From Nissolia schottii (Eukaryota; Streptophyta; Magnoliopsida; Fabales; Fabaceae): 64,000 bases of DNA. Shown here in pieces: positions 34,317-47,015 of the stretch. The stretch spans positions 165,412-229,411 of the forward strand of contig QANU01084176.1 in NCBI GenBank assembly GCA_003254905.1. The letters are read 5' to 3'. The notes beneath the pieces were generated by a model. It saw only the letters and a list, made by a program, of their open reading frames with translations, was not told the origin of the DNA and ran no database searches. The stretch's first letter is position 1. Each line of letters starts with the position of its first letter. The translations under genes were made by a program, and so were the position numbers.

Positions 34317-36230
34317 CACTACAAGAAAAATAGCTCTTCCGGGTATTTCAGAATTGCATTTATTGGCGGTTATAACCGTCGGTAAAAAAATAACTACCAC
34401 CGTGCAATGCTGAAGAACAAGCGCTTTGTGATTGCAATTGTAACATCTCAAGCAAAAACAAGTAAACAATTTATGCAACAATCAAATATCCTAATAAACT
34501 TCAATCCAAAGCAGATCTTAATCAACCCCACTCTCATGGGAACCACAAAGACACATCTAATAGCAAAGAATAGATCACTTCACAATGAAAATGATTCAAA
34601 AACCTAAATCAACAGAAGGCAATAAAACTAACCGAATCAACAGAACTAGGACATTGCAAACCAAAGGAAAAAAAGCTGAAAAACCAAAATCAGAAGAAAA
34701 ACCCACCTGAAATTTTTTCAGTGGGTTGATTCCCCCCCAGCTCCACAGCACTAATTGCAAATAGACAAGCACCAAAAAGAATCCAAAAAAAAAAACCCCT
34801 CTTCAAAGTTCCCATCTTTTTGATCCCCCATAAATGTTTCTGATTGGAGGAAGCCCCACTGATGCACCCCACCAAGAAGAGAAGACGGCGATGGTGAAGA
34901 TGGGTGAGACTATAATAGAACAAAAGAAGCTGAAGTAATAATATAAGAAGGAATAGGGATTCAATGGTGGCAGGTGGGGTCAGCAGAAGAAGAAGGAGAA
35001 GGTGATAAGTCACAAGGGAAAATGGCTGTGAGAGGTTTCTTAGAAATGGGGCTTCACATACTCAGCTCAATGGAAAGGGATAGAGAGAGAGAAGGGGTTG
35101 TGTGTAACAGAGAGGTTTGAAAATAGAGGATTTGTTTTGAAAACAATTATAGCAGGACACATCCCACCATCTATAGGTAATCTTTCATCCCTCACAGCTC
35201 GTGTTGCCGTATAATAAATTGGAGGGAAATATTCCACAAGAACTTAGCCGGTTGAAAAACTTGACATATCTATTACTAGAAAGTTTAAACATATTGGAAA
35301 ATTATCTTTGATGGGATACAAGTTGTCAGGACCTATGCAGCCTTTATAGGTAATCTCAGCCAATTGTATTACTTGTATTTGTCAGAAAATATGTTACAAG
35401 GAAATATTCCTCCAAGTATTGCAAACTGCCAGAAGTTGCAAACTCTAAACCTTGCCCAAAACAACTTTAGAGGAGCCATACCACCAGAGGTTTTTTTCTC
35501 TAATTGCCTCCTTAACAATCTTGTTGGACTTGTCACAAAACTCATTCAGTGGCAATCTAATGAAGTGGGAAACCTCAGAAATCTCAATATTCTTAATCTC
35601 TCCAATCTCAAAACTGAGTAAGGCATGATTTTGACTAAGGCATTTTTCCAATCTCAAAACTGTGAAGGAAAAAAAAGGTGCTTTGTTTCTATTTGATGGG
35701 GTGGAGGTGGAGGTGGAGGTGGAGGAGGTGACTTTGGCGGCAGTGATGGGGTTGCCGGAGCAGAACAAGAACCGGCGGTGTCTTATAAAAGACGGGAAGA
35801 CGAGGGTCGCGGAGTGAGGGCGGAAGAGGGAGGACCAAGGGGAGGAATCTGGGTTGAGGGCAGATGTGGGTGGCTGCAGCAAAGAAAGAAGATGGAAGAT
35901 GCAGTGAGAGGTGTGGGTTTAGGGAGGGGAAGATACAAGGGAATAATCGGAGGTTTTTTGTGGGGAACAGGGTCGTGGTGGGTGAGTGAAGTGTGAGTGA
36001 GAGAATTCTTTGAAGAAGAATTGTACGAGGGACGCAAAATTACTCGCGCTGATAAAGTGGCTTCAGCGCAGTCGGGGCTGAAATTTAATCTTACATTTAT
36101 TATTTGTAACTGGTTACAACAAACCGCCGCTAAGTGGTTACAAAAAATTATTATTTGTAACTGCCGCAAGTTGCATCATGACTGTCTGTCAACCGCCGCT
36201 AAAAAACCGCCACAAATAGTCGTAACCCGT
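34317..36230. mobile_element. CACTA-type non-autonomous element, right end uncertain
   Basis: It starts CACTACAAGAAAAA (34317-34330), the standard CACTA terminal motif, followed by subterminal GGCGGTTATAACCGTCGG. At the far side, 36080-36230 holds several copies of the complement of GCGGCGGTT and AACCGCCGC-type motifs, which fit CACTA subterminal repeats. The expected TTCTTGTAGTG end was not found, so the right boundary is a guess. Inside lie an LRR receptor fragment (35130-35620) and, on the minus strand, short open frames at 34690-35013 and 35445-35882 that look like first-exon fragments of unidentified genes. Confidence 0.55.
35130..35620 (+). pseudogene. LRR receptor-like kinase fragment (LRR part only)
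   Basis: Plus-strand translation across frame shifts gives GHIPPSIGNLSSLT, then GNIPQELSRLKNLTYL, GNLSQLYYLYLSENMLQGNI, PPSIANCQKLQTLNLAQNNF, RGAIPPEV and EVGNLRNLNILNLS. These are consecutive plant extracellular LRRs (LxxLxxLxLxxNxLxGxIPxx) of the type found in subfamily XII receptor kinases. There is no signal peptide, transmembrane segment or kinase domain, and stops interrupt the first half. It lies within a CACTA-type element and is best read as a captured fragment. Confidence 0.75.
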
Positions 36231-36239
36231 GCTCTTACT

Positions 36240-36966
36240 TCTTTCTTTTAAAATAATTGAACACACATACTCTAACTACTTTTTATAATGTTTATTTTTA
36301 TAAGTGAGAAATATGGTTTAAAACAAAAAACCGTAATTACCATATAAAATATATATTTATTTACAACCATATAAAATATTTCATGAAACATGAACAAACA
36401 TGAGGAGAGAAATTAGGAGAAATGTTATACGTAAAACTTAAAATTGACCGATTGTTGTACACTTCACTATTCTTAACATGTGTTTCTTTTCTTTTATTTA
36501 TTCTTTATTTTTTCCTCAATCTCCCTTCATTTTTTTTTTCGTTTTCATCTTATTTTTTATAAATATCAGAGTTTTCAATTTCATTTTCATCATAATAGTT
36601 ATTTTTTGTTTTTCAAAAAGTCTGTGTATATGTGTAAAAAATTTGTACATGTTTGTTCAGAAGTTTATATATTTGGTTGTTCAAAAATTTATGCATTATT
36701 ATTCAAAAATTTGTACATGTGAGTACAAAAATTTTATTCTCCATCTTCTTTTTCGATTATGCTTTTGTTATATTTTTTTGTTTTTAATTATTGAAAAGTT
36801 TGTACATATCAGATTTAAAGTTTCTGTATATGTTTTAAAATATTTGTGCATGATAGATAGTGAATCCACGGACAGAATGTGCGTGGGGAGATAGAAAGGA
36901 GGGTGCGACAATTATTTCTTATTATTTAATGTGTCATAACTCTAATTTGATTTATTTTCATATTTA

Positions 36967-37010
<44 letters not shown>

Positions 37011-38750
37011 AGTTTGTGTACCTACAAATATTATATATTGTATACATACACCATTAATTAGCGGTACGGGGATAGCATTTAAGTTGTAGCTCTGAGAGCA
37101 ACTAGCAAGAGATGGATACAGCTAGCCAACAAGCTTCGCTTTCCAGAAGGTGCTAATCTACCGACACAAACACAGCACAACACAGGGACGGCTAGGTGAA
37201 CCTGGAGGGAGAGCGAGTGATCACATTATAGGAGTAGTTCATAGTACTATTTCTGTTTCTGTACTAGAAAGTGTGTAAGGACCCTATTACCACGTGTTCT
37301 TTGTTACGTGGAACCTTCCACTGCATCTGATGTAATTGTGGCACAATGTCCCATGTATGTAACCAAGGTAACTGGGACCCCAATGCCCTGATACCATCCC
37401 AGCAAATAACTCTCCTATACATATAATTCACCCCCTTCCCCCGTTCCTCATCGTAATACTAGCCGACACTTAGAAATAAGTTATGCTGAGTTAGGCTTTG
37501 ACTCAATCTAGTTTAATTTAAGTTTACCTCACCAAAAACTCATCAAACTTAACTCATAAATTACTTAAACTTGATTAAATTACTCAAATTAGATACAATC
37601 AAGTCTTTTACACTTAATAAGTTATAACATATATATAGTCATAACAACACAATCTTACTATTACTACTAATAATAATAAATAACAACAACAAAATATTAT
37701 TATATACATATGTATATATAGATATTTACACATATTCAGCTTGACTCACGAGTTATTGATTCAAATATAGCAAAGCTCAACCTTGACTTATTTAATAAAT
37801 GAGTTGAAATTCTAATTTTAAACTCAACTCATGAACTCATGAGCTTAACTTATCAAGTCGTTAATGAATTGAGTTATAAATAACTCACAAGCTGACTTGA
37901 CTCATTTTCAACCTTAATCACATGACACGTCAATAGAGATGAACATGTGGATGCCATGTCCATAGTGATAGCCACATTAAAAAATCCTAGTCAACAGAGC
38001 AAAGGCAGGTCAATGCAGGCAATGAAGCGATTCGGTATGACAGATTGTGTGCGCAAGTCAAGAAGGGCACATATTATGGGTCAAGGTGTACATAGGTTAG
38101 ATTGCACGCGGTTTAATGGGTGAGCACGAGTTGTAGAACAAATTACTGATTCTAAAAGAGGAGTGTGGAACCATCTGACGACCCAAAAATCGTTATTGAC
38201 ACGCAAGGGATTAGTTCCCTTACGGAAGTCTCTTAGAAACACTTAAAAAATTCACTTTAACTTTAATAAAAAAATTAAAAATTTTCTTTTTTAAATAATC
38301 ATAAACTCTTTTATAATGAACATAAATATACATGATAAAATATGTGACTGGTATGAAGATCATGCCTGTATACAATTACTCTAGAATGACTTGATTACAA
38401 AATAAAAATAAGACTAACAATTTATATAGGTAGTTTCATCTCAAGGTGAACTGTTGACTATTAAATTCTAACGTCGTTGCTGACCATAAACTCCATGCGT
38501 TATTACTCTGCTTCGTAACCTATAACAAGAAGGGGAGGTTGAGGGGTGATAACTCTAGGAAGAGTCTCAGTGAAAGGTTATCCGCACAACGACATGGAGC
38601 ACTTCAAAAACATGACATGCAGATGCAATATATAATCTATAACAAGCATAAAAGATTTATATAATCATAACTAATACATAAAAATAATTTAGTTGGAAGT
38701 TCTTTAGATAGACGTTTTGAGCATTATAGTTTTGCTTATGACACGCTATT
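36240..38750. other. Intergenic repeat-rich DNA
   Basis: 36972-37006 is an AT microsatellite. 36600-36850 repeats AAAAATTTGTACATG/AAAATTTATGCATT-type motifs. 37080-37440 is less AT-rich and may be the end of a retroelement, but no LTR pair is visible. No gene is supported. Confidence 0.4.
36972..37006. repeat. (AT)n microsatellite
   Basis: Uninterrupted AT dinucleotides. Confidence 0.96.
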
Positions 38751-38906
38751 CTTGACGCACTACCCAAGTATATAGGCCACGATAGTTGGAGATATACTAC
38801 CCGAGACCATAGATTCCTGGTAGTTAGTCTTGACGCATTACCCAAGTATCTAGGCCACGATAGTTGGGGATACACTATCTGAGTCCATAGATTCCTGATA
38901 GTTAGT
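38751..38906. repeat. Tandem pair of 78-bp units
   Basis: The unit starts CTTGACGCACTACCCAAGTA and ends ATAGATTCCTGGTAGTTAGT. The copies at 38751-38828 and 38829-38906 differ at a handful of sites, and a third copy starts (CTTGATATAC) but soon diverges. The minus-strand open frame across it has a repeated peptide (TRNLWSRVVYLQLSWP) that merely reflects the duplication. Confidence 0.88.
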
Positions 38907-40913
38907 CTTGATATACATGATACATGACATCGGCCATCACGGGCAGCCATGTTCAGGCTTTACAATCTTGCCCTAAATCTACATGAATCTTATTCTACTT
39001 TACGATCGTACAAGATATACTAGGGTTAACATAGGCTGTCACTGGCTTACAGTTCTATACTAGATATAACTCTCATAAAAACAGTTTAAATACATAACAT
39101 AATATGATCATAATAACATAATCCTTTATCTGATACTGATAGCATAACATGACTTAATATTATTAAAAAAAATTTATCATAGACTAAGATCTCATGCCTA
39201 GGGAAATTCCCAAGTAAAAGAGGGGCGTAACAATGGACAGCTTAAATACTAAGTCTGGTGCTAGCCAGAACATTTCCTTAACAGAAATCTTCTCTTGCCA
39301 AAAATCTTTCCTTAATCAAAATCTTTTGTTAAAGGTTTCACTAAGTCTAACCAAACAATATTTCTAAGCATGTGAATATTTATATCACTTAATACTAATC
39401 ATATACACGCAACATGACTTTATAATGCAATAAAACATGTGCGCACAAGAAGATCCATGATATCCTAAAATAGTTTCATAAATATTTTCATAACTATCTA
39501 ATTTATAAATAAATAGTTTTAAAAAAATAATTATAAATAAATAACTAATGAAATAAATATCTAACTGTTTTCATAAATAAAGAAATATTAATTAATAACT
39601 TAATTAATAATTAAATTCATAAAAATAATTCCTAATGATAACTAACTTCATAAATACATAAAATAAAATACTAAGTTCCACCTTCTAGGATTTCATAAAA
39701 CATGCATAAGTAAAATAATTCTAAAAATAAATAAATAACTTTAAAAATAAATATATGGTCTAAAATAGACCGTGAAGAAAACCACTCACCTGAAAATGGT
39801 TGACCGCTAAGGAGCATTAAGCTGGGAGCTCCTAACACCCTACGAGAAGGCACTGTTTCCCCACAAACGGAAAATGAGAGGGAGAAAAGAAATAAAAAAT
39901 AACTGGAGCAAAAAGTCTCACAAAAGTGGGATCTTCCAAGCTCTTGAATGAATTAACAAGTCTAAATACTCACGGGAAGCTTCTATATATAGGGGGAGAA
40001 GACTTCTTTCTATTGCTACTACTGGTGTGAGACTCCAAACAGCGAGCCGCTGCAGCGCTCCCAACGTGCTCTTCGCTCCGTGTCGCTGCAGTGCACCAAC
40101 GTTTCCCTTTTTTTCTACGGGTCATCATAGACCATGTGTCAAAATTTTGGTTGATGAGTGGCAGAGCGTGAAACATTGAAAAGACTTGAAATTTTTGTGA
40201 CGAGGTCAGATCTAGGCAATGTATCAAACACATGTCAAGAAGGTAGAGAATTAGAGAACACAAAGGAGAGAGGGCCCAAGCTTTGAGGTAAATAAGATAA
40301 TAAAGTTAAAGATATCTAATAATTGTATTAATGAAAAAATGTGTTGTGTGTTTACAATAAGATGTATCTATTTATAGGGTAGAAACATAATCCACATAAT
40401 AACCAAAATCAACATAAAATTAATATTAAAACAATTTAAATAATTCTTAAATCACATGGAGATATACTAGAGATATCCTTTTGTTCTAACAAAACCAAAA
40501 AAGAAAATCAATAAAAGCATACATTTGTCAACAAACGAGGTGTGTTATTTATATACTTCCATCATCTCAAACATCCCAACACCTCACTCACAAAATACAT
40601 GAGACTTATTACTAACTTTATTTCCGCACCGTTTATCTCTCTTTCTCACTTATCTCACAAGGTGTATGGTGTCCCTTCACTTTTTTGTGTATAAATATCA
40701 TTTTTCCAAACAAAATGCTATATTACATATTAGGTCACGTCTTAGAGCATGTAATATATTAGAACACTTATTAGTAAAATTCTAAAAATAACAAATATAA
40801 ATAGGGGTTAGGTTTGTCGTCATTTCACTCATGCATCGGCATGTCTTAAATTTAATTAGTCTTAAATTTCTTTGATGGTGAATGTGCTCAAATTGAATAC
40901 TTCAACTCTAGAC
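38907..40913. other. Intergenic DNA with a possible solo LTR
   Basis: 40270-40500, read on the minus strand, starts TGTTAGAACAAAAGGATATC and contains a TATA-like ATAAATAGATAC segment, as an LTR would. No partner LTR or primer site was found. 40543-40710 is a MITE copy described separately. No gene is supported. Confidence 0.35.
40543..40710. repeat. MITE family copy, reverse of the one at 56531-56700
   Basis: The plus strand here (CATCATCTCAAACATCCCAA..CACTTTTTTGTGTATAAATA) aligns over about 165 bases with the complement of 56531-56700 (CATCATCTCAAATACCCTAA..CACTTTTTGGAGTATAAATA). Confidence 0.75.
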
Positions 40914-41289
40914 GGCGTTTGTTTCAATTTTTGAAATCATATTTTCAGAAATCACGTTCTTAAGAATACAATACACATGAATGTAATTCTCGAGTATCTC
41001 ACAAAACTTGTTTGTTTCACAATTACAATTTCTGGGAACACTTTTTTAGGTTCTCAGGAATAAATTATATGCATGTTTGGTTGGTAATACATATTCCTAG
41101 GAATATGAATGATAATTATCAAAGTACTCTTAACAAGTTTAACTATATTATTATCATTATTATTATTAATATTATTGTCATTATTATTTTAAAAAAATAA
41201 AATTAAGGATAAATTTGTATATTTGTACAATATTCTCATTTCCACGACATAGGGATAAAACATTCCCATTAGAAATGCATAAAAATTTG

Positions 41290-41550
41290 TAGGCCTGTAC
41301 ACGGGTTGAGTCAGACCCACCCATGTAAGAGACCTGACCAGCGTAAGTCGGGTCAGATCTTTTTTACGTTATTTGTGCCCACCAAACTCGTGACCCGCTT
41401 GAGACAAGTCGGGTTAGGCAGGTCACAGGTGACCCATCATTATTATTTTTTGTTTTAATAAAAAAAAATTTCATCTTTTAATGATTAAAATGGGCTTAGG
41501 CCCAAAAAGAAAATAAATCTAATAACAAAAAGAAATTTTGTTCTTATTTT

Positions 41551-41595
<45 letters not shown>

Positions 41596-41737
41596 CAAAG
41601 TCGGCAGGTCGGGTCGCACAATTTGGACTCGACCTATACAAGTGGCAAGTTGGTTGGGCACGCCCCGCCAACCCACCCGACCCAAAGGGTGTCGGTTGAC
41701 GGGTCAGCGGGTTGATCCGACCTATTGTTCAACCCTA
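41290..41737. mobile_element. Non-autonomous hAT element with 8-bp target duplication
   Basis: It starts TAGGCCTGTACACGGGTTGA and ends CTATTGTTCAACCCTA. The complement of the right end is TAGGGTTGAACAATAGGTC, giving imperfect inverted repeats of the hAT type. AAAATTTG flanks both sides exactly (41282-41289 and 41738-41745). The interior has repeated GGGTCGGGT/ACCCGAC motifs and a TAA microsatellite (41552-41594), and no coding capacity. Confidence 0.85.
41552..41594. repeat. (AAT)n microsatellite
   Basis: Uninterrupted AAT triplets inside the hAT element. Confidence 0.96.
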
Positions 41738-41985
41738 AAAATTTGGGTATATAACTTTTCCAGAAATGATTTGTATGTGAGAATAAATTTTTATACCTTA
41801 AAACAAACACGAGAATAAAATATTCTCAAGTGCTCATTCTCAAGAATAAATAAACATACCTTAAAATAAATGCCCTCCTAAATCTTTCTCCAAATCTAAA
41901 TTTTTGTTAATTAAAAAAAAAGGCATTATTTAGTTTGGATATCCCCCCGATCATAATTTTGGGTGAATTGCTCCTTTACATAATA

Positions 41986-41990
<5 letters not shown>

Positions 41991-42035
<45 letters not shown>
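41991..42035. repeat. (AT)n microsatellite
   Basis: Uninterrupted TA dinucleotides. Confidence 0.96.
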
Positions 42036-42037
<2 letters not shown>

Positions 42038-42376
42038 ACACACTTTTTATCTTCAACCCATAATTTTAGTATTAATGATCATAATGCTATCATACTTTTA
42101 TTTTTTAAAAATAAAATAAAATTGGAAACGGGTAACGCTTTAATTCAAGATAACGATAAACCGTACTTATATATTTTCGCTCCGACAAAAGCATATCTTT
42201 ATTTATAGATTTTTTGTCGAGAGATCTTCAACTGAAGTTTGATCATATGGCTATAACCAATCATCAGATCTACCATTTATTTTTTCTTGCTTTGACCTAT
42301 ATTTTCTTCTATGCAACACATATTTATATAAATGCTCACATGCCTATATCTGCTTTGGTGGATTTTTTTTTTTTTT

Positions 42377-42808
42377 NNNNNNNNNNNNNNNNNNNNNNNN
42401 NNNNNNNNNNNNNNNNNNNNNNNNNNNNNNNNNNNNNNNNNNNNNNNNNNNNNNNNNNNNNNNNNNNNNNNNNNNNNNNNNNNNNNNNNNNNNNNNNNNN
42501 NNNNNNNNNNNNNNNNNNNNNNNNNNNNNNNNNNNNNNNNNNNNNNNNNNNNNNNNNNNNNNNNNNNNNNNNNNNNNNNNNNNNNNNNNNNNNNNNNNNN
42601 NNNNNNNNNNNNNNNNNNNNNNNNNNNNNNNNNNNNNNNNNNNNNNNNNNNNNNNNNNNNNNNNNNNNNNNNNNNNNNNNNNNNNNNNNNNNNNNNNNNN
42701 NNNNNNNNNNNNNNNNNNNNNNNNNNNNNNNNNNNNNNNNNNNNNNNNNNNNNNNNNNNNNNNNNNNNNNNNNNNNNNNNNNNNNNNNNNNNNNNNNNNN
42801 NNNNNNNN
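42377..42808. other. Assembly gap (432 N)
   Basis: A run of N preceded by a T homopolymer (from 42363) and followed by an AT/AC microsatellite (42809-42845). The low-complexity flanks are the likely reason the assembly failed here. Open frames that cross it are meaningless. Confidence 1.

Positions 42809-42845
<37 letters not shown>
42809..42845. repeat. (AT)n(AC)n microsatellite
   Basis: AT dinucleotides followed by AC dinucleotides, immediately right of the gap. Confidence 0.95.
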
Positions 42846-42846
<1 letters not shown>

Positions 42847-45315
42847 TAATTTAAAGTTGGTAAAGTTTAGTAATAATGTGTAATTAAATTTTGTAATTAA
42901 ATTTTATTGACTAAAAATAAAATAGCTAGTCTATATAATGTTGAGATTATTTTGACATAATTTTGAGTTGATTTGGAATAATTCTCAATTCTCAAATGTT
43001 TGAACATGACTATATAACAAAGGAAATTATGAGAATGCATTTTGCATTCAATTTAATTAATCAGGTACAACATACTATTGTTATTTACCAAGACTTTGTA
43101 ACCATTTACATTAGGAGTCAAGCACTTGAAATTAAATGGACTAAATCTACAAGAGTAAAATTTACACTAATGTAGTTGCTCTAGTCTAAAACATCAAGTA
43201 AATTGTTCCAAAAACTCAGTAGTTGTGAACTTGTGAGTCTCTCCTATATTCAGTAACATTTTCAGTTTGTTTATCTCTTTATTAGTATCCTTGATATTAG
43301 AGGGTTCCTTGATTTTTAAACTTATTGAACAAATGCACATATAAGGGAAAACAATATGAGTGCACATCATATTATTATTATTATTATATATTAAAATGAG
43401 TGTTCAGGTCATCGAGCTAGGCTAGCCCAAAGCGGGTTGGGTCAATTCGAGCAAGGCCAATTCGAGTTGGGTCATATCAGGTCAACTCAATTTTTATTTA
43501 TTTTTTTTGTATTTCTTCATCCCAACCCACCCGTATTTTTGGGCCACTCGGGCGAGCCCATCGGGTTCAGCCCATTTTGACAATTCTACTTAATGTTATA
43601 TAATCGCTTTGTGGCACTCTCAGTGTCACAACCTTTGAATTTGAATCTGGGCATCAAACTATGATTCTTGACAAGAAACCTTCAAAACGTTGGGCTTTAC
43701 TTGTCCATGTGTCTTCAATCCAATGAGGCACTTGTCATCTTAATGGCCTTTAGATTTGTTGTTAACCGTCGCAGGCTTCAGTACGTTGTTGCCACGTGTC
43801 CTCTTGTCAACCCTTGATCTAGAGATTAACCATCATGAACCTTTGCATAATCATGCCATGTGTCACGCCATGAACTCTTGGATGGAAATGTAACTGTCAT
43901 CAGGCTTCGTGTTGCTATGACACATGTCGTGCCTTGGACGTTTAGATCAAAAGTAATTGTCATCCTCCTCCACCGAGTTGTCATGAGCCTCATTTATCAT
44001 AATTTTGGCAAAATACTTTGACTTTCTTAAGTCCAAGATAATATTAGAGCCTTATGGACCTTATGTTCATTCGGCTAAGAACGAGTTTGTCAAAAAAATA
44101 TGCTTTGTTGGAAAGCAAGATCTCACAACCCAAAAATTGTGCACAAAATAACCAAAGTGTTTGGTGGAATTTAGAAAGAAACAACTTTGATTAATATAAA
44201 ATGAGTACAAAGTGATTACAATTACAATGAAAAAGTAAAGAACTTAAAAGAAAACTAAACTAATCCTATGAAAAGGAAGAACAAAAAGGAAGGAAATGAT
44301 AAATTACTTAATTAATTCCCTCATGAACTCACGTGTCAGGGAGACTTTAAGTGTGTGTGAGGTATTACAAGTGTGAAATTCGGGTTTCAACTACATCCCT
44401 CATGCCTATTAATAAGGAACTTGGGCTCCTTTGCATGCTTGATAGGTGTCCTGGGACATTGACATCTTCGACATGTATTCCACATCAACACTTGATAACT
44501 TCATTTGGGCTTGAAATAACTTTCCTATTTTGAATTTGAATATTCAATTCAACCGTTGATTGTCCTCCTTTTATGATGAGCAGTCTCTGATGCAATCACC
44601 TCTTGCTCCTACATAATGTTCCCTTCAAAACATTTAGTTCCACAATTGCTTGCTCAGCATGCATTTGTTCACTATTCACCTAATGCTCATTTTCATCTTC
44701 TGTCATCCCACATCTGAAATAGGTCACTCATTATCAATGATCAGGTCGCCTGATCACCAAAACCTTTATAGGTTGCTTAAGGTTTGACCGATACCAAATG
44801 AAGTCACTTTCTAATTGTAACTAACATTTTCAAATGGATTGCTATCCCTCTTAGTCTACTCCTTTAACGGGTTGATTTTTGACTCATTTTACATTCTTAC
44901 TCTCATGAGGTGGACCCACAAACCTTTTTTATTACCTTAATTAAATTTGGTATAACACGTTGTGATTTACCAACAAATTGTTAGACGAATGGTAAACAAC
45001 TTAATCTCTTATAAAGACGATGACATAAGTTTGATTTTTGGGAAATACATTTGTTGGGAGGAGAAATAACCTTTAATGTCCCATCTCCCAAAATTGCCAG
45101 AATAATGTCTCCATAATTTTATGTATTTTTTCATTGACTAAAATTTGATTGGTAAAAGAATAAGTAAAACGCAATGCTTTTGCTTTTGACAACGCTTTGG
45201 TCATTATTAAAGTTATTAACAAAAATTTTATCAGTAATTTTAGTGCAATGCATACGACCTGAAAAAATTTCCTCTAACGGGCTCGAATACCAATGATAAA
45301 GTCTGTTGGTAATAT

Positions 45316-45350
<35 letters not shown>

Positions 45351-45758
45351 CTAAAACCCAAACAAAAAACTAAACAATAATCATGGGGTAAATAACACCC
45401 CTACAATCAGCATCGAAACAACGGAGATAAATGCAAGTAGCAAATTGAAAAAGGATGTCTCCTAGAGGGATCTCAAAACTATAACCTTGAGTAACACAAT
45501 TTTTTTTAGAAGATATTTAATTATTACTAACATAAATTTTCATCGACAAAATTACTTATTAAAAAATAAATAAATGTTGGGTTCAAAAAAGCAATAAGTC
45601 GTGCCAATAATCGCTAAAACAATTTTGGCTTACGATCATATTTTTTGTAATAACTACACTTGTATGGTGCATATTATACTATCAAAAGAAACACTTTGAT
45701 TGACAAAGGCAACACTTCGAGACAACCCCACAAAAACTATAATCTTAATTTCATAATA
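42846..45758. other. Intergenic repeat-rich DNA
   Basis: 43400-43590 has GGGTTGGGTC, CGAGTTGGG and AGCCCATTTTGACA blocks like those of hAT-type elements, but no ends could be fixed. 44100-44600 resembles retroelement LTR sequence. 45275-45290, read on the minus strand, has TTGGTATTCGAGCCCG, a degenerate initiator tRNA-Met primer site, which hints at a decayed LTR element. No gene is supported. Confidence 0.4.
45323..45349. repeat. (AT)n microsatellite
   Basis: AT dinucleotide run. Confidence 0.93.
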
Positions 45759-45873
45759 CACTACAAAAGAATTGGCCTATAACAACCATAGAGAGCTACA
45801 CTTTTTGTGAAGTTACAAAATTAAAGGTGATTTAAAATATTATGAAGTATTATCTTTGTCAATAAAAGTGTTC

Positions 45874-45914
<41 letters not shown>

Positions 45915-46010
45915 ATATTTTAAGTGTAGTTAATAAAAAAGTGTGGTCTTAGTGAAATTTGCTGCAATAATTGTAGTCTTAAGTCAAATTTGTTGTAATG
46001 ATTCATTAAC
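45759..46010. mobile_element. CACTA-derived MITE, copy 1
   Basis: It starts CACTACAAAAGAATTGGCC and continues with AAGTATTATCTTTGTCAATAAAAGTG, an AT microsatellite (45882-45910), then AAGTGTAGTTAATAAAAAAG and GTCTTAAGTCAAATTTG. Similar blocks in the same order occur at 57110-57270 and 60130-60290. Confidence 0.6.
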
Positions 46011-46829
46011 AAATTTTTTACAAATGAGTAACTCACATTTAATGACAAAATCACTATTTTTCGTTATGATTTTTAATCTCAAGGGAATGATATTCTCCAA
46101 ATATCAAAGTTAAAAACGGCTCACAGAAAGTTTCATATTACTATAAGAAGTGAAGAACTAAAATGACTAAATTGTAGATGGGAAAAAAAGACTCCCTCCT
46201 TTTTTTTGACAAGTTTTTTTTCCCCTTTTTAATCAATATACAATATTGATTTCACCTTAGTTATACAAACTAAATAATTTAAATTGATTGAGACAAAAGT
46301 CTCGAGGGGATAGTGCACCTATATTAAGCAAACACAGTATGATATTGACTGTAATGAATCTAATCATAGAATTAAAGAGGGAACAAAAATAAAATTAGAG
46401 GAATAAAAATCATTTAACACCCAATATCCTATCCCGCTGTCACTCTACGTATTTCCTTTTTCTCAACTTTTCTCCCAAAATTCCAAATTAGCCATGATAC
46501 CATGAACAATAAAAATAGATAACAAAGTATAAAAAATGTATAAAATACAATAACTAGTTATACTATATGACAGTTTTATCTTATTATACGGTATATGTTA
46601 TCTATATATAATTATTTGTCATTCCAAAATCCCCCAAACAGAAAAGGAAAAGGAAAAATAAAAGAAAATAGACGCATCGTGTGAGCAATCTGCGTTGGCA
46701 TTATAGAGCTGTGAAGAAGCAAATGACCCAACAAATACAATCTCACTCTCTCATATCCCACCCACCATCTCCCACTCAGCCACTCCCCACCACTAACCAC
46801 TAAGCAGCAGCAGCAGCAACATAACCTCC

Positions 46830-46870
<41 letters not shown>
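46011..46870. other. Upstream region of the membrane protein gene
   Basis: AT-rich to about 46620, then CT/CA-rich leader-like DNA up to the start codon. CTATATATAA at about 46600 could serve as a TATA box. A CAG run (46804-46818) and a CA microsatellite (46834-46868) precede the start. Confidence 0.45.
46834..46868. repeat. (CA)n microsatellite next to a start codon
   Basis: About seventeen CA dinucleotides ending three bases before the ATG of the 522-residue gene at 46871. Confidence 0.96.
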
Positions 46871-46871
<1 letters not shown>

Positions 46872-46981
46872 TGGGTCTATTGGCAATGGCTAAAGCAAAA
46901 GCAAAAGCCACCACTAGCACCACCAACAACACCGACATGAGTCTCCTGCTAGTCTTCTTCCCACAGCACAAGCACAACAAG

Positions 46982-47015
<34 letters not shown>

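Larger units (their letters stand above)
40914..41875. mobile_element. Possible Harbinger-type MITE, split by a hAT element
   Basis: The left end GGCGTTTGTTTCAATTTTT resembles the complement of the right end, GGCATTTATTTTAAGG. Both sides continue with AGAATA/ATTCTCAAG-type blocks that are complementary. The hAT element 41290-41737 sits in the middle. Ends are imperfect and the superfamily is inferred. Confidence 0.45.

Noticed and set aside
37080..37440. Possible retroelement end (CCCTGATACCATCCCAGC resembles a primer site complement)
   Set aside because: No second LTR and the primer site match is poor.
42214..42883. Long open frames on both strands across the N run
   Set aside because: They exist only because the N bases contain no stop codons; the sequence is unknown there.
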